Below are positions 8,345-19,312 of a stretch of 64,000 bases of DNA, in pieces. Where the stretch lies: contig CALFNN010000105.1 in the NCBI GenBank assembly GCA_937902925.1, forward strand, positions 1 through 64,000, in the 5' to 3' direction. Positions within the stretch are counted from its first letter, which is position 1. Each line of letters begins with the position of its first letter. This DNA is from an uncultured Opitutaceae bacterium. Its GTDB lineage: Bacteria; Verrucomicrobiota; Verrucomicrobiia; Opitutales; Opitutaceae. A program made the position numbers and the translations under genes. The notes below the pieces were generated by a model that worked only from the letters and a program-made list of their open reading frames with translations, was not told the DNA's origin and ran no database searches.

Positions 8345-9109
8345 ATGAATCTTGTCGGTAATTTCTTCCGCTCTTCCGTTGGCCGGAAAATCCTGATGGC
8401 GCTCACGGGCGTGATCCTGATCGGGTTCGTGATCGGCCACCTCGTCGGCAACCTGCAGATTTTCCAGGAGCCGGACCACATCAACGGCTACGGGGCGTTC
8501 CTGCACCGCCTGGGGCCGCTGTTGTGGGCCGCGCGCATCATTCTCCTCGTCAGCGTCGTCGTTCACATCTGGGCGGCCACGGTCCTGACCCTGGAGAACA
8601 AGCGGGCGCGCGGTGGCGACTACGGTTTCAAGCACACGATCCAGGCGACCCTGGCCTCGCGCACGATGCGGGCGACGGGCTACATCGTCCTCGCGTTTCT
8701 TTTCTATCACCTCGCGCAGTTCACGTGGGGCTCCGCCCAGCCGGCGACGTTCAAGGAAAACCTGAAGCACTACACGATGCAGGGTGATTACCGGGTCGCG
8801 GGCATCCCGGTCGTCAAGGCGGGAAGCGACGTCCTCGACGTCTACAACATGGTGGTTTTCGGATTTCAGAACAAGGTCGTCGCCCTCTTCTACATCGTCG
8901 CGGTCGGGCTCCTCAGTTTTCACCTGCTGCACGGGACGGACAGCCTGTTCCAGACGCTCGGGCTGCGCAGCGGACGCTGGGCCGGAGCGCTGCGGACCGT
9001 GGCCCTGCTTTTTTGCCTGGGTTACTTTCTTCTCAACCTGGCGATCCCGGGCGCCGTCCTCACCGGCCGCCTCCAGCCGCATCCCGTGAGCGTGGCCGCC
9101 GCGCGCTGA
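8345..9109 (+). CDS. sdhC: Succinate dehydrogenase cytochrome b558 subunit
   Basis: 254 residues with about five transmembrane helices (around 15-35, 60-80, 108-130, 170-195, 215-235). Histidines suited to bind two b hemes occur within the helices (IGHLVGNLQ, VVHIWAA, FYHLAQFTW, FHLLHG). This is the single-polypeptide, di-heme anchor of the b558 type, as in Wolinella, Bacillus and Bacteroidetes, not the SdhC/SdhD pair of proteobacteria. It anchors SdhAB in the membrane and passes electrons to the quinone pool. It is the first gene of sdhCAB and is preceded by about 200 bp without genes that should hold the promoter. Confidence 0.93.
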   Translation: MNLVGNFFRSSVGRKILMALTGVILIGFVIGHLVGNLQIFQEPDHINGYGAFLHRLGPLLWAARIILLVSVVVHIWAATVLTLENKRARGGDYGFKHTIQATLASRTMRATGYIVLAFLFYHLAQFTWGSAQPATFKENLKHYTMQGDYRVAGIPVVKAGSDVLDVYNMVVFGFQNKVVALFYIVAVGLLSFHLLHGTDSLFQTLGLRSGRWAGALRTVALLFCLGYFLLNLAIPGAVLTGRLQPHPVSVAAAR

Positions 9110-9157
9110 ACCGCCCCTCAACCTTCCACGTTTAACTCTCAACTGCGCGAAGCGCCC

Positions 9158-11080
<1,923 letters not shown>

Positions 11081-11095
11081 ACCGCCCCATCCGTC

Positions 11096-11908
11096 ATGGT
11101 TGCCGAAAACACCACCAAGAATCTCAGCATCACGCTCCGGGTCTGGCGCCAGGCCGGCCCGAAGGCGCCGGGCAGGTTTGTCGACTACCAGTCGAAGGAC
11201 CTGAACCCGAACATGTCCTTCCTCGAGATGCTCGACGTTGTGAACGACGAGCTGACGCTGAAGGGCGAGGAGCCGATCGCGTTTGCGCACGATTGCCGCG
11301 AGGGGATCTGCGGCACCTGCTCCTGCACGATCAACGGCAAGCCGCACGGGCCGGGACACGGCGTCGCCACGTGCCAGGTCTACCTGCGCGCGTTCCGCGA
11401 CGGCGATGTCGTCACGGTCGAGCCCTTCCGTGCGGCGGCGTTTCCGATCGTCAAGGACCTCATCACGGATCGCTCGGCCTTCGACAAGATCCAGCAGGCG
11501 GGCGGCTTCATCACGGCGCGGACCGGTTCGGCGCCCGACGCCAACGCGCTGCCCGTGCCGAAGGGTGACGCCGACCGCGCGATGGATGCGGCGGCGTGCA
11601 TTGGCTGCGGTGCCTGTGTCGCCGCCTGCAAGAATGCGAGTGCGATGCTCTTTGTGGCCGCGAAGGTTTCCCACCTCGGCCTCCTGCCGCAGGGTCAGGC
11701 GGAACGCGACCGGCGGGTCCTCGCGATGGTCTCGACGATGGACGCGATGGGCTTCGGCAATTGCACGAACCAATACGAGTGCAGTGCGGCGTGCCCGAAA
11801 TTGATTTCGCACGACTTCATCGCGCGGATGAATGCCGACTACCTGAAGGCCTCGTGGCGGTCGGTGTTCAAGCCGGAGCCGGCGAGTTCGGCGGGCGGCG
11901 CGGGCTAA
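11096..11908 (+). CDS. sdhB: Succinate dehydrogenase iron-sulfur subunit
   Basis: 270 residues. A [2Fe-2S] ferredoxin domain has Cys67, Cys72, Cys75 and Cys93 (CREGICGTC). The C-terminal domain has [11 protein letters not shown] (Cys168, 171, 174, 178) and [12 protein letters not shown] (Cys223, 229, 233) for the [4Fe-4S] and third clusters. It carries electrons from SdhA to the heme anchor. It is the last gene of sdhCAB. Confidence 0.96.
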   Translation: MVAENTTKNLSITLRVWRQAGPKAPGRFVDYQSKDLNPNMSFLEMLDVVNDELTLKGEEPIAFAHDCREGICGTCSCTINGKPHGPGHGVATCQVYLRAFRDGDVVTVEPFRAAAFPIVKDLITDRSAFDKIQQAGGFITARTGSAPDANALPVPKGDADRAMDAAACIGCGACVAACKNASAMLFVAAKVSHLGLLPQGQAERDRRVLAMVSTMDAMGFGNCTNQYECSAACPKLISHDFIARMNADYLKASWRSVFKPEPASSAGGAG

Positions 11909-11930
11909 GGATGGTGGGATAAGAATCCGC

Positions 11931-11990
11931 GGCCGGCGTGATCGGAGGCGGTGACGCCCGCGGCGGGAATCGTGGCCGCCGGCTTTTCTG
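11931..11990 (+). terminator. Possible terminator after sdhB
   Basis: GCCGGCG (11932-11938) can pair with CGCCGGC (11977-11983), followed by TTTTCTG. The loop is long (38 nt) but can itself fold through GCCCGCGGCGGG. The position after the sdh operon fits; the structure is only moderately convincing. Confidence 0.4.
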
Positions 11991-12041
11991 TAACTTTTCC
12001 CGGCCGCGAGTGTTTTCAGGGCAATCATCCACATTGCTCCC

Positions 12042-12251
12042 ATGAAAACTGTTCCCGTCCTCACTTTGCTTGCCGCGCTTGGCGCGTTGGTCGTTTTGCC
12101 GCTCACCTTCGAGGCCGGGGTCTCGACGCTCTTTGCGGCCGGTCTGCTGGGTCTCCTGATTTCCGACTACGCGGCGGTCATCCGGCCGCGACCGATGCGC
12201 CGCGTGCCGGTCCCGTCTCCCGCGAACGAGCACTTGCGCCTCGCAGCCTGA
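12042..12251 (+). CDS. Small membrane protein, unknown function
   Basis: 69 residues starting MKTVPVLTLL. One or two hydrophobic helices (about 4-24 and 27-45) are followed by a basic, proline-rich tail ending RPMRRVPVPSPANEHLRLAA. There is no recognised domain. A strong terminator 15 bp after the stop and a gene-sized gap before it support a real, independently transcribed gene. It may be a small envelope or stress protein, but nothing specific can be claimed. Confidence 0.55.
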   Translation: MKTVPVLTLLAALGALVVLPLTFEAGVSTLFAAGLLGLLISDYAAVIRPRPMRRVPVPSPANEHLRLAA

Positions 12252-12266
12252 TCCGGTTTTTCACCC

Positions 12267-12306
12267 CGAGCGACTCCGCGCGGTGCGCCGGTCGCTCGTT
12301 TTATTT
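12267..12306 (+). terminator. Rho-independent terminator
   Basis: CGAGCGAC (12267-12274) pairs perfectly with GTCGCTCG (12291-12298), followed by TTTTATTT. It ends the small membrane-protein transcript. Confidence 0.85.
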
Positions 12307-12319
12307 CCGCCGCGCGGTC

Positions 12320-12574
12320 CTAGAACACCGAGAGCGCCTTTGCGCTTTCGAGGACCACCCAGGCGCAGCCGCCGACGACCGCGAGGCGGAGCACGTTGCG
12401 CATCAACTTGCGTCCCCGGAGGACGACGTCGTGCACGTCCGTGTCGAGCCGTTTGCGGTTGGTCTGCGCCATGAAGCTGACAAACCGGGGCTCCCGAAAC
12501 CGTCCGCGGGGGTCGCGCACCAATCCGAAGCGGATTGCGGGGCGATGGCAGAGGTTGAGGAGAATGCGGAGCAC
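12320..12574 (-). CDS. Small hypothetical protein with C-terminal membrane helix
   Basis: 84 residues from a GTG at 12574. Alternatives are a TTG at 12610 (96 residues) or the ATG at 12472 (50 residues, MAQTNRKRLDTDV). The middle is basic and arginine-rich (RFGLVRDPRGRFREPRFVSF). The end, VLRLAVVGGCAWVVLESAKA, is a likely transmembrane helix. I do not recognise a family. It is divergent from lysA with about 95 bp between starts. The coding call rests on protein-like composition and the lack of a better gene on either strand. Confidence 0.5.
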   Translation of the reverse strand: MLRILLNLCHRPAIRFGLVRDPRGRFREPRFVSFMAQTNRKRLDTDVHDVVLRGRKLMRNVLRLAVVGGCAWVVLESAKALSVF

Positions 12575-12670
12575 AAGGGAAGTAAATCGACTTTGGAGTG
12601 GTTTTCTCAAGACGATTTCCGCTAGCGTCCCCGGCTTTCACGTCTTTTTACCGCAAACTTCCCGCTCACC

Positions 12671-13975
12671 ATGCATCACTTTCGTTACGCCGGCCCGAAT
12701 CTCCACTGCGAGTCCGTCGACCTTGCCGAGGTGGCCCGACTCTACGGGACGCCGACCTATGTCTATAGTGCGGCGACGATGGAGGACAATTTCCGGCGCC
12801 TCCAGCGCGGGCTCACGGGTCTCGACGTGCAGATCTGCTTTGCGATGAAGGCGAACTCGAATCTCGCGGTGCTGCGTCATTTCGCGAACCTCGGGGCGGC
12901 GTTCGATCTGGTGAGCGGGGGCGAACTGCGGCGGGTGATCGCGGCGGGAGCGAACGCGAAGGCGAGTGTGTTTGCCGGCGTCGGGAAGACCGAGGCGGAG
13001 ATCAAGCTCGCGCTCGAAAACGGCATCTTTGCCTTTCATGTCGAGAGCGAGCCCGAGCTGGCGCGGATCAACCACGTGGCGGGGACCCTCGGGGTGAAGG
13101 CGCCGATCGCGATCCGGATCAACCCGGATGTCGATGCGCACACGCATGCGAAGATCACGACCGGAAAGAGCGACAACAAGTTCGGGATTCCGCTCAAGTA
13201 TGCGGGTGCCGCCTACGAGGCGGCGGCCAAGTATCCGAATCTCGCCCTGAAGGGCCTGCAGATGCACATCGGGTCGCAGCTCACCGAGGTCGGGCCCTTC
13301 GTCGAGGCGGTCGAGAAGGTCGTGCCGTTCGCGGCCGAACTGAAGGCGAAGTTCGGGCTCGTTTATTTTTCCATCGGCGGGGGGATCGGGATCGTTTACC
13401 GCGACGCCCTCGCGAGTGGCCAACCGGCCTGGTGGGACGCGCAGCCCGCGGGCCAGCGTCCGCTCACACCCGAGGCCTATGGCGCGGCGCTCGCGCCGCT
13501 GCTCCGGGGGCTGGGGCTGAAGATTCTCCTCGAACCGGGCCGGTTCATGGTCGGCAACGCGGGCGTCCTGCTCTCCCGGGTCGAGCATCTGAAGCGCGGC
13601 GCGGGCAAGAATTTCCTGATTGTCGACGCCGCGATGAACGATCTCGTGCGTCCGGCGATGTATGAAAGCTACCATGAGATCGTCCCGTTGCAGCGCGATA
13701 CGTCGCGGCGGGCGCTCGTGGCCGACGTGGTCGGGCCGATTTGCGAGAGCGGGGATTGTTTCGCGAAGGACCGCCAGCTGCAGGAAGTGGGCGAGGGCGA
13801 ACTCCTCGCCTTCATGAGCGCCGGCGCCTACGGCTATGCGATGGCGAGCCGCTATAATTCCCGCCCGATGGCGGCCGAGGTGCTGGTGAAGGGGAGTGCC
13901 TTCGAACTGATCAATGCGCGCGAAACCTTCGAACAGATGATCGGGGGCGAAAAAGTCCCGGCGTTTCTGAAGTGA
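12671..13975 (+). CDS. lysA: Diaminopimelate decarboxylase
   Basis: 434 residues. The PLP lysine is Lys60 in CFAMKANSN. Family signatures include HIGSQ, the glycine loop GGGIGI, EPGR and the cross-subunit CESGD motif. It decarboxylates meso-diaminopimelate to L-lysine, the last step of lysine synthesis. Length is normal for LysA. gpsA follows 104 bp downstream on the same strand. Confidence 0.95.
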   Translation: MHHFRYAGPNLHCESVDLAEVARLYGTPTYVYSAATMEDNFRRLQRGLTGLDVQICFAMKANSNLAVLRHFANLGAAFDLVSGGELRRVIAAGANAKASVFAGVGKTEAEIKLALENGIFAFHVESEPELARINHVAGTLGVKAPIAIRINPDVDAHTHAKITTGKSDNKFGIPLKYAGAAYEAAAKYPNLALKGLQMHIGSQLTEVGPFVEAVEKVVPFAAELKAKFGLVYFSIGGGIGIVYRDALASGQPAWWDAQPAGQRPLTPEAYGAALAPLLRGLGLKILLEPGRFMVGNAGVLLSRVEHLKRGAGKNFLIVDAAMNDLVRPAMYESYHEIVPLQRDTSRRALVADVVGPICESGDCFAKDRQLQEVGEGELLAFMSAGAYGYAMASRYNSRPMAAEVLVKGSAFELINARETFEQMIGGEKVPAFLK

Positions 13976-14079
13976 GGCGGAGTGAGGCCGGAAAAGCGGA
14001 AGCAGTGCGGTTCGGGCGCGCCGCGGCGGCCGATTTCCTGCGTTCCACCTTGGGGTTTTTATGATTTAGCTTTCGCCCT

Positions 14080-15099
14080 ATGAATTTCGTGGTCGTCGGG
14101 GCCGGGGCTTGGGGCACGGCGTTCGCACTGCACTTGGTGCGGGCGGGCCAGGCCGTGACGCTCGTCCCGCGACGGGCGGAACAGGCGCGGGCCTTGGCGC
14201 AGGCGCGGGAGAATGTCGACTACCTGCCCGGCATCCCACTGCCGGCAGCCCTGCAGATCGCCGCGGAGCCCGGCGCCGCGGTATCCGGTGCGGAAGTCAT
14301 CCTGCTGGCGTGCCCGACCCAGGCGTTGCGCGGGACCTGCGGCCGCGTCCGTGCGGCGGGCCCGGATGCGGCGCGGGTGCGGCTCGTTGCGAGTCTCGCC
14401 AAGGGGCTCGAACTCGGCACCCACCGGCGGCCCTCGGAAGTGATCGCCGAGACCCTGCCGGGCTTCACCGGGGCGGCGCTCGCGGGTCCGACGACTGCTT
14501 TGGAGGTGGCCCGCGGACTGCCGGCGGCGATGGTGCTGGCGGCAGCCCGCGCGGAAACCGCGGTGCAGGAGGTGCAGGCCGCCGTCAGCACGCCGAGCAT
14601 GCGCATCTACACCAGCGAGGATCTCCCGGGGGTGGAATTCGGCGGCTGCTTAAAAAACATCTATGCGATCGCGGCGGGTTGTTGCGACGGCCTGAAGCTG
14701 GGCGACAACACGAAGGCGGCGTTGATCACCCGTGCGCTGACCGAAATGGTGCGGGTCGGTGGAGCCCTCGGCGCCGGGCGGGAAACATTCTACGGGCTCA
14801 GCGGATTTGGCGATCTTGTGGCGACCTGCCATGGCAGCTGGAGCCGCAACCGCGAATTCGGCCAGCGCCTCGGCGAGGGCCGCCCGGTCGCCGAACTGCT
14901 CGCGCACCGCAAGACGGTGGTCGAGGGCTACAAGACGACCGAGGCGTTCGCCGGCCTCTGCCTCGAAAAAAAGATCGACGCCCCGATCCTGCGCGAGGTG
15001 CATGCGATTCTGTTTGGCGGCCGGCAGCCGGCGGAGGCGCTCGCGGCGCTCATGACCCGCGGCTTGAAACGCGAGACGGCGGCGCCGGTCCGGGCCTGA
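14080..15099 (+). CDS. gpsA: Glycerol-3-phosphate dehydrogenase [NAD(P)+]
   Basis: 339 residues. The N-terminal nucleotide-binding loop is VVGAGAWGTAFA. The catalytic lysine region GGCLKNIYAIAAGCCDGLKLGDN and the C-terminal GLSGFGDLVATC are hallmark GpsA sequences. It reduces dihydroxyacetone phosphate to sn-glycerol 3-phosphate for membrane lipid synthesis. There is no clear ribosome-binding site, as for most genes here. Confidence 0.95.
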   Translation: MNFVVVGAGAWGTAFALHLVRAGQAVTLVPRRAEQARALAQARENVDYLPGIPLPAALQIAAEPGAAVSGAEVILLACPTQALRGTCGRVRAAGPDAARVRLVASLAKGLELGTHRRPSEVIAETLPGFTGAALAGPTTALEVARGLPAAMVLAAARAETAVQEVQAAVSTPSMRIYTSEDLPGVEFGGCLKNIYAIAAGCCDGLKLGDNTKAALITRALTEMVRVGGALGAGRETFYGLSGFGDLVATCHGSWSRNREFGQRLGEGRPVAELLAHRKTVVEGYKTTEAFAGLCLEKKIDAPILREVHAILFGGRQPAEALAALMTRGLKRETAAPVRA

Positions 15100-15169
15100 C
15101 GGTCAGAGCCCCGGCCTGTTCCGCGGGCTTGCCTCGGGCGGGCGAAACCGTTCAGGTTTTGGCTCCCCC

Positions 15170-16810
15170 ATGACCCCCGAAGAATCCGTCGCGCTCGATC
15201 GCAAACACAAACTCGTCATATTCGCCTCGTCGCTGGGCACCGTTTTCGAATGGTATGACTTCTATATCTACGGGACGCTCGCCGCGTTTTTCGGCAAGCT
15301 GTTCTTTCCCGCCGACAATCCCACGACCGGGTTTCTCTCGAGCCTCGCCCTCTTCGGTGTCGGTTTCTCGGTGCGGCCGTTCGGCGCCTTGGTCTTCGGC
15401 CGCATCGGCGATCTGGTCGGGCGCAAATACACGTTTCTCATCACCATCACGGTGATGGGCCTGTCGACGGCGCTGGTCGGGGTCCTGCCGACCTACGAGC
15501 GGATCGGCTATTGGGCGCCGATCATCCTCGTGTTCCTGCGGCTCGCGCAGGGGCTCGCCCTCGGTGGTGAATACGGCGGGGCCGCCACCTACGTGGCCGA
15601 GCATGCACCGCACGGCAAACGCGGCGCCTTCACGAGCTGGATCCAGACGACCGCCACGGTCGGGCTCTTGCTTTCGCTCGGCGTGATCCTCGGGTTGCGG
15701 CAGACGATGTCGCCGGAGAATTTCGCCGCGTGGGGCTGGCGGATTCCATTCCTCGTCTCGGTGATCCTCCTCGCCGTCTCGGTTTACATCCGGCTGAAGC
15801 TGCAGGAGTCGCCGGTCTTCGCGGAGATGAAGGCGCAGGGCAAGGGCTCGAAGGCGCCCCTGACCGACAGTTTTGCCAAATGGGACAACGCCCATGTCGT
15901 CGTGCGGGCGCTCTTCGGCGCGACCGCCGGGCAGGGCGTCGTGTGGTATGGCGGCCAGTTTTATGCGCTCTATTTCCTGACCACGACGCTCAAGCTCGAC
16001 TACGTGAACGCCTACGTGCTGATCGCGCTCGCGCTCGTGATCGCGACGCCGTTTTTCATCGTCTGCGGCCGGCTGTCGGACCGGATCGGGCGAAAGCCGA
16101 TCATCCTGACGGGCTTCGCGCTCGCGGTCCTCACCTACATCCCGATCTTCCACGGGCTCACGCGGGCGACGAATCCGGCGCTTGCGAACGCCATGGAGCA
16201 GTCGCCGGTCATCATCCACACGACCGAATACCGCAACACGATGGAGCTCACCATCCAGGCGGTCTACGACGCCATGGGCAAGGTGACGATGATCACGGCG
16301 AAGAAAACGCCGACCGAAACCGACAAGGCCCGCAACTACCTCAACAAGCTCGGCATTCCCTTCACGCTGTCGCCCTCGCGGCCGGATGCACCGGTCGTCC
16401 TCGACATCGGTGGCCGCGACGTCGTGACCGGTTTCGACGAGAAGAAATTCGACGAGGCGCTGAAGCCGGCCGGTTATCCGAAGATTGCCGACCCGGCGGC
16501 GCTCAACCGCCCGATGATCGTCGGGCTCCTCGTCATCCTCGTCCTCTACGTCACGATGGTCTACGGCCCGATTGCGGCGTTCCTCGTCGAACTTTTCCCG
16601 ACCCGGATCCGCTACACCTCGATGTCGCTGCCCTATCACATCGGCAACGGCTGGTTCGGCGGCTTCCTGCCGCTGATCGCGGCGAGCATTGTCGTCTTCA
16701 CGGGCGACATCTACGCGGGCCTCTGGTATCCGATCGCGATCGCACTGATGTCGCTCATCGTCGGGTGGGTGGCGCTGCCCGAGACGAAGGACAACGACAT
16801 CAACGCCTAG
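15170..16810 (+). CDS. MFS transporter, metabolite:H+ symporter type, with soluble insert
   Basis: 546 residues with about 12 transmembrane helices. The start, SLGTVFEWYDFYIYGTLAA, and motif A (GRIGDLVGRKYT; repeated as GRLSDRIGRKP) place it in the metabolite:proton symporter (ProP/ShiA/KgtP-like) family. Between the helix ending near residue 330 and the helix starting near 448 lies an insert of roughly 115 residues. The insert is hydrophilic and contains a helix-strand pattern (ELTIQAVYDAMGKVTMITAK, DIGGRDVVTGFDEKKFDEAL). Standard family members are about 430 residues, so the insert explains the extra length. The substrate is unknown; likely candidates are organic acids or compatible solutes. 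Confidence 0.88.
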   Translation: MTPEESVALDRKHKLVIFASSLGTVFEWYDFYIYGTLAAFFGKLFFPADNPTTGFLSSLALFGVGFSVRPFGALVFGRIGDLVGRKYTFLITITVMGLSTALVGVLPTYERIGYWAPIILVFLRLAQGLALGGEYGGAATYVAEHAPHGKRGAFTSWIQTTATVGLLLSLGVILGLRQTMSPENFAAWGWRIPFLVSVILLAVSVYIRLKLQESPVFAEMKAQGKGSKAPLTDSFAKWDNAHVVVRALFGATAGQGVVWYGGQFYALYFLTTTLKLDYVNAYVLIALALVIATPFFIVCGRLSDRIGRKPIILTGFALAVLTYIPIFHGLTRATNPALANAMEQSPVIIHTTEYRNTMELTIQAVYDAMGKVTMITAKKTPTETDKARNYLNKLGIPFTLSPSRPDAPVVLDIGGRDVVTGFDEKKFDEALKPAGYPKIADPAALNRPMIVGLLVILVLYVTMVYGPIAAFLVELFPTRIRYTSMSLPYHIGNGWFGGFLPLIAASIVVFTGDIYAGLWYPIAIALMSLIVGWVALPETKDNDINA

Positions 16811-16846
16811 CTGCCGGACGGTTCAGGCGAAGCGCAGCCTGCGACA

Positions 16847-18427
16847 TTACACTCGCGACGGCGGAGGTTTCGTTCGCCGGAATTCGGCGACCACCTCGAG
16901 GACGTCGTCGCTCGCGTTCGGCTCCCCGTCCTCGAGCGGCGAACCGGCCTCGAGGAGCGCGCGGGCGACGCCGGGAAAATCCGCCTGCGGGCTGCGTTGA
17001 TTCAGCGAGGCATAGAAACACCAATTGAGCGGCGGGGTTTCGTAGCTTTTGTCGCGCGCGCTGGCCGATGCGCCATGGGCGAGAAGCACGCGGACCGCGG
17101 GAAGGCTGCCCGTGAACGCGGCCCAGTGGAGCTTGGTCTCGCCCATCCCGCCGGTGGTCGCGACGTCGAAGCCGCAGGCGAGCATGGTCTCGATCGCCGC
17201 CGTGCCGCACTCGAGGAAGGCCTGGGCGTGGGCCGCGACGAAGGCCGGGTCGCGGAGCCGCAGGGCCCCGGCACGGTCGCCCCGCATGCAGGCGGCGATG
17301 AACCGGTCCTCGGGCGACAGCTCCTCAGTGGCGCCGTGCGCGCGGAGTGCGGCGGCGGCCGAGGTGCGGCCGTTCAACTCGGCGAGCGTGAGGGCGGTGC
17401 GGCCGTCGGCGCGGCGGGTGTTGATGTCGGCGCCGTGGGCGACGAGCAATTCGATCATGGGGTCGTCCCAGTGGCGCGCCGCGGCATGGAGCGGCGTTTC
17501 GGCGGATTTCCGGGGATAACAAACGCGATTGGGATTCGCGCCGTGGGCGAGGAGCCACGCGGCACCGCGGCGGACGTCGGCGTCGTGCGCGAGCCCGGCA
17601 TAGTGACCGAGAATAAAGTAGAGGGGTGTGTTGCCCCACGGCCCCGCGTCCGCGCCGCCGTCCGCCTGCGCGCCGTGGGTGGCGAGGAGATCGAGCATCG
17701 CGAGGTCGCCGTTCTCGGCGGCATGGTAAGCCGATTCGCCATCGTCCGGCCGCGCACCCGCTGCGAGCAGCACTTCCGCGAGCGCGGGGTGGCGGGCGTG
17801 GCACGCGGCGGCCCAGAGGGCGGGGAGCGGTTGCTTCGGGTCGCCCTGCCACGGATAGGTCGTGTTCGGATCGGCGCCGCGCTCGAGGAGGACGCGCGCG
17901 ACGGCCACGAGACCGGCGGAATTTTTCCCGGCCCAGTGCGAGTGGGCGACGTAGAGCAACGGCTCCCAGGGGAGCGGGCCGCCTTTCCGCGTGGCGAGGG
18001 TGGGATTGCCGGCTAGGTGTGCGGTCACCGCTGGGAGATCACCGAAGACGAGTGCGGCGTGGAAATCTGTCGCGACGAGTTGCGGACGGAGTTCAAGGAG
18101 GCGCTCCGCGCGGGCCAGCCGGCGGTCGACGGAGCCTCGCGCGAATTCGGCGACGGCGTCGGCGAACTGGAGCGTGAGTTCCTCAACGCGTTCGCGGAGC
18201 GCGGACCACGAGGGGAAGCCGTGTTCGCGCGCGATGACCGACTGGGCGTCGTGGAGGGCGAGCGTGAGCCCGCCGAGTTCGGCGTCGGATTTGGCGGCAA
18301 GCGACGGCAGCGCGCGGAAACGGGCCAGCGCGGACGGATGCCGGGCGCGGGCGGATGCGAGCAGGCTTTTGGCCTGCTTCTTGAGCTGCTCGAGATTCGG
18401 GCGCTCGGGTAACTGCTGAATCGTCAT
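16847..18427 (-). CDS. Ankyrin-repeat protein
   Basis: 526 residues, starting MTIQQLPERPNLEQLKKQAK; a GGAGGT lies just upstream of this ATG. The N-terminal 100 residues form a helical region (LHDAQSVIAREHGFPSWSAL), often found in front of bacterial ankyrin arrays. Several ankyrin repeats follow in blocks around 105-300, 300-370 and 390-490 (for example TPLHAAARHWDDPMIELLVAHGAD split over the repeat consensus, and GMGETKLHWAAFTGSLPAVR). There is no signal peptide, so it is probably a cytoplasmic protein-protein interaction scaffold. Partner unknown. It is convergent with the MFS gene, 36 bp apart. Confidence 0.88.
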   Translation of the reverse strand: MTIQQLPERPNLEQLKKQAKSLLASARARHPSALARFRALPSLAAKSDAELGGLTLALHDAQSVIAREHGFPSWSALRERVEELTLQFADAVAEFARGSVDRRLARAERLLELRPQLVATDFHAALVFGDLPAVTAHLAGNPTLATRKGGPLPWEPLLYVAHSHWAGKNSAGLVAVARVLLERGADPNTTYPWQGDPKQPLPALWAAACHARHPALAEVLLAAGARPDDGESAYHAAENGDLAMLDLLATHGAQADGGADAGPWGNTPLYFILGHYAGLAHDADVRRGAAWLLAHGANPNRVCYPRKSAETPLHAAARHWDDPMIELLVAHGADINTRRADGRTALTLAELNGRTSAAAALRAHGATEELSPEDRFIAACMRGDRAGALRLRDPAFVAAHAQAFLECGTAAIETMLACGFDVATTGGMGETKLHWAAFTGSLPAVRVLLAHGASASARDKSYETPPLNWCFYASLNQRSPQADFPGVARALLEAGSPLEDGEPNASDDVLEVVAEFRRTKPPPSRV

Positions 18428-18592
18428 ATGACCTCCATGCTGGGAGCCGCGGTCCGCAGGCAGCAGCACGGGAATGACGTGCAGTGGAATGGAGGGACGA
18501 GGTGGGCTTGGCCCTTCGCGCGGACCCGCGGGCGCCCGTAGCGCACCGCGGCAACAAAGTGGCCTGCAGAACGCGAGTCAAACTCTGGCGCG

Positions 18593-19312
18593 CTACTTCG
18601 CGTTGGACGAACTCACCATGGCGCGGACGAACGCGCTCGCGAGCGGCGGCAGTTCCCCGCGCAGTGCCGCGCGCTCGGGTTGGAAGAGGGTGCCGACGAA
18701 AAAGGGATGCACGGCGGCGGGCAGCTCGGCCGCGCGGATTTCTTCGTGGCCGTCGAAACCGGTGAAGCGAAGGCCGGCGCGCTCCAGCGCCCTGCGGTGC
18801 GCCGGATTGAGACCGTAGTTGCAGTGATAGCCCTCGAGAGCCTCAGCGCGACCGTAAGCGGCATGGACGAGCGAGCCGGGAGTGAAATGGATGAGGCCGG
18901 TTTTCCCGACCATCGAACAACTGAGCGGCGTAATGACGAGCGTGTCGCCACCCGGGTTGGTTTCCGCGTGATCCGCGGTGGCGAGGCCGGCGACGTCGCG
19001 GGCGAATTCGATCAACGCGTGCTGGAATCCGCCGCAGGTGCCGAGGAACGGACGACCGGTTTCGCGGGCGAAGCGGATCGCGTCGATGGCTCCGGCGGTA
19101 TTTTCATAAGGGCTCGCGGGGACGACCCAGATGCCGGCGAAGTCGGCCAGGTCTCGCGCGGCATCGCCGATCTCCCGGGTGTGCACCCAGTGCCAAGCGA
19201 CGTCGGATTTGGTCGCAGTGCGGGCGAGGCCCAAGGCGAGGGGAATCGCGCGGTGGGCGATCACATCCGGGGAATAATCTCCTACGAGCGCAATGCGGGC
19301 TGAGCCGGCCAT
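18593..19312 (-). CDS. CTP synthase C-terminal-region-related protein (class I amidotransferase fold)
   Basis: 239 residues. The stretch GRPFLGTCGGFQHALIEFAR matches the glutaminase nucleophile elbow of CTP synthase (Cys in GTCGGFQ), and the beginning (RIALVGDYSPD) resembles its start. In normal glutaminases the triad is completed by His and Glu in an HPE motif. Here the equivalent is VGTLFQPER, so the catalytic His is replaced by Gln. The synthetase half of CTP synthase is absent. A Cys in VITPLSCSMVGKTG corresponds, as I recall it, to a position that can be selenocysteine in relatives; here it is encoded by an ordinary Cys codon. The reaction is unknown, and glutamine hydrolysis is doubtful. 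Confidence 0.75.
   Translation of the reverse strand: MAGSARIALVGDYSPDVIAHRAIPLALGLARTATKSDVAWHWVHTREIGDAARDLADFAGIWVVPASPYENTAGAIDAIRFARETGRPFLGTCGGFQHALIEFARDVAGLATADHAETNPGGDTLVITPLSCSMVGKTGLIHFTPGSLVHAAYGRAEALEGYHCNYGLNPAHRRALERAGLRFTGFDGHEEIRAAELPAAVHPFFVGTLFQPERAALRGELPPLASAFVRAMVSSSNAK

Noticed and set aside
18593-19312. Selenocysteine in the CTP-synthase-like protein
   Set aside because: The frame is uninterrupted and the position is an ordinary Cys codon; no in-frame TGA is used.
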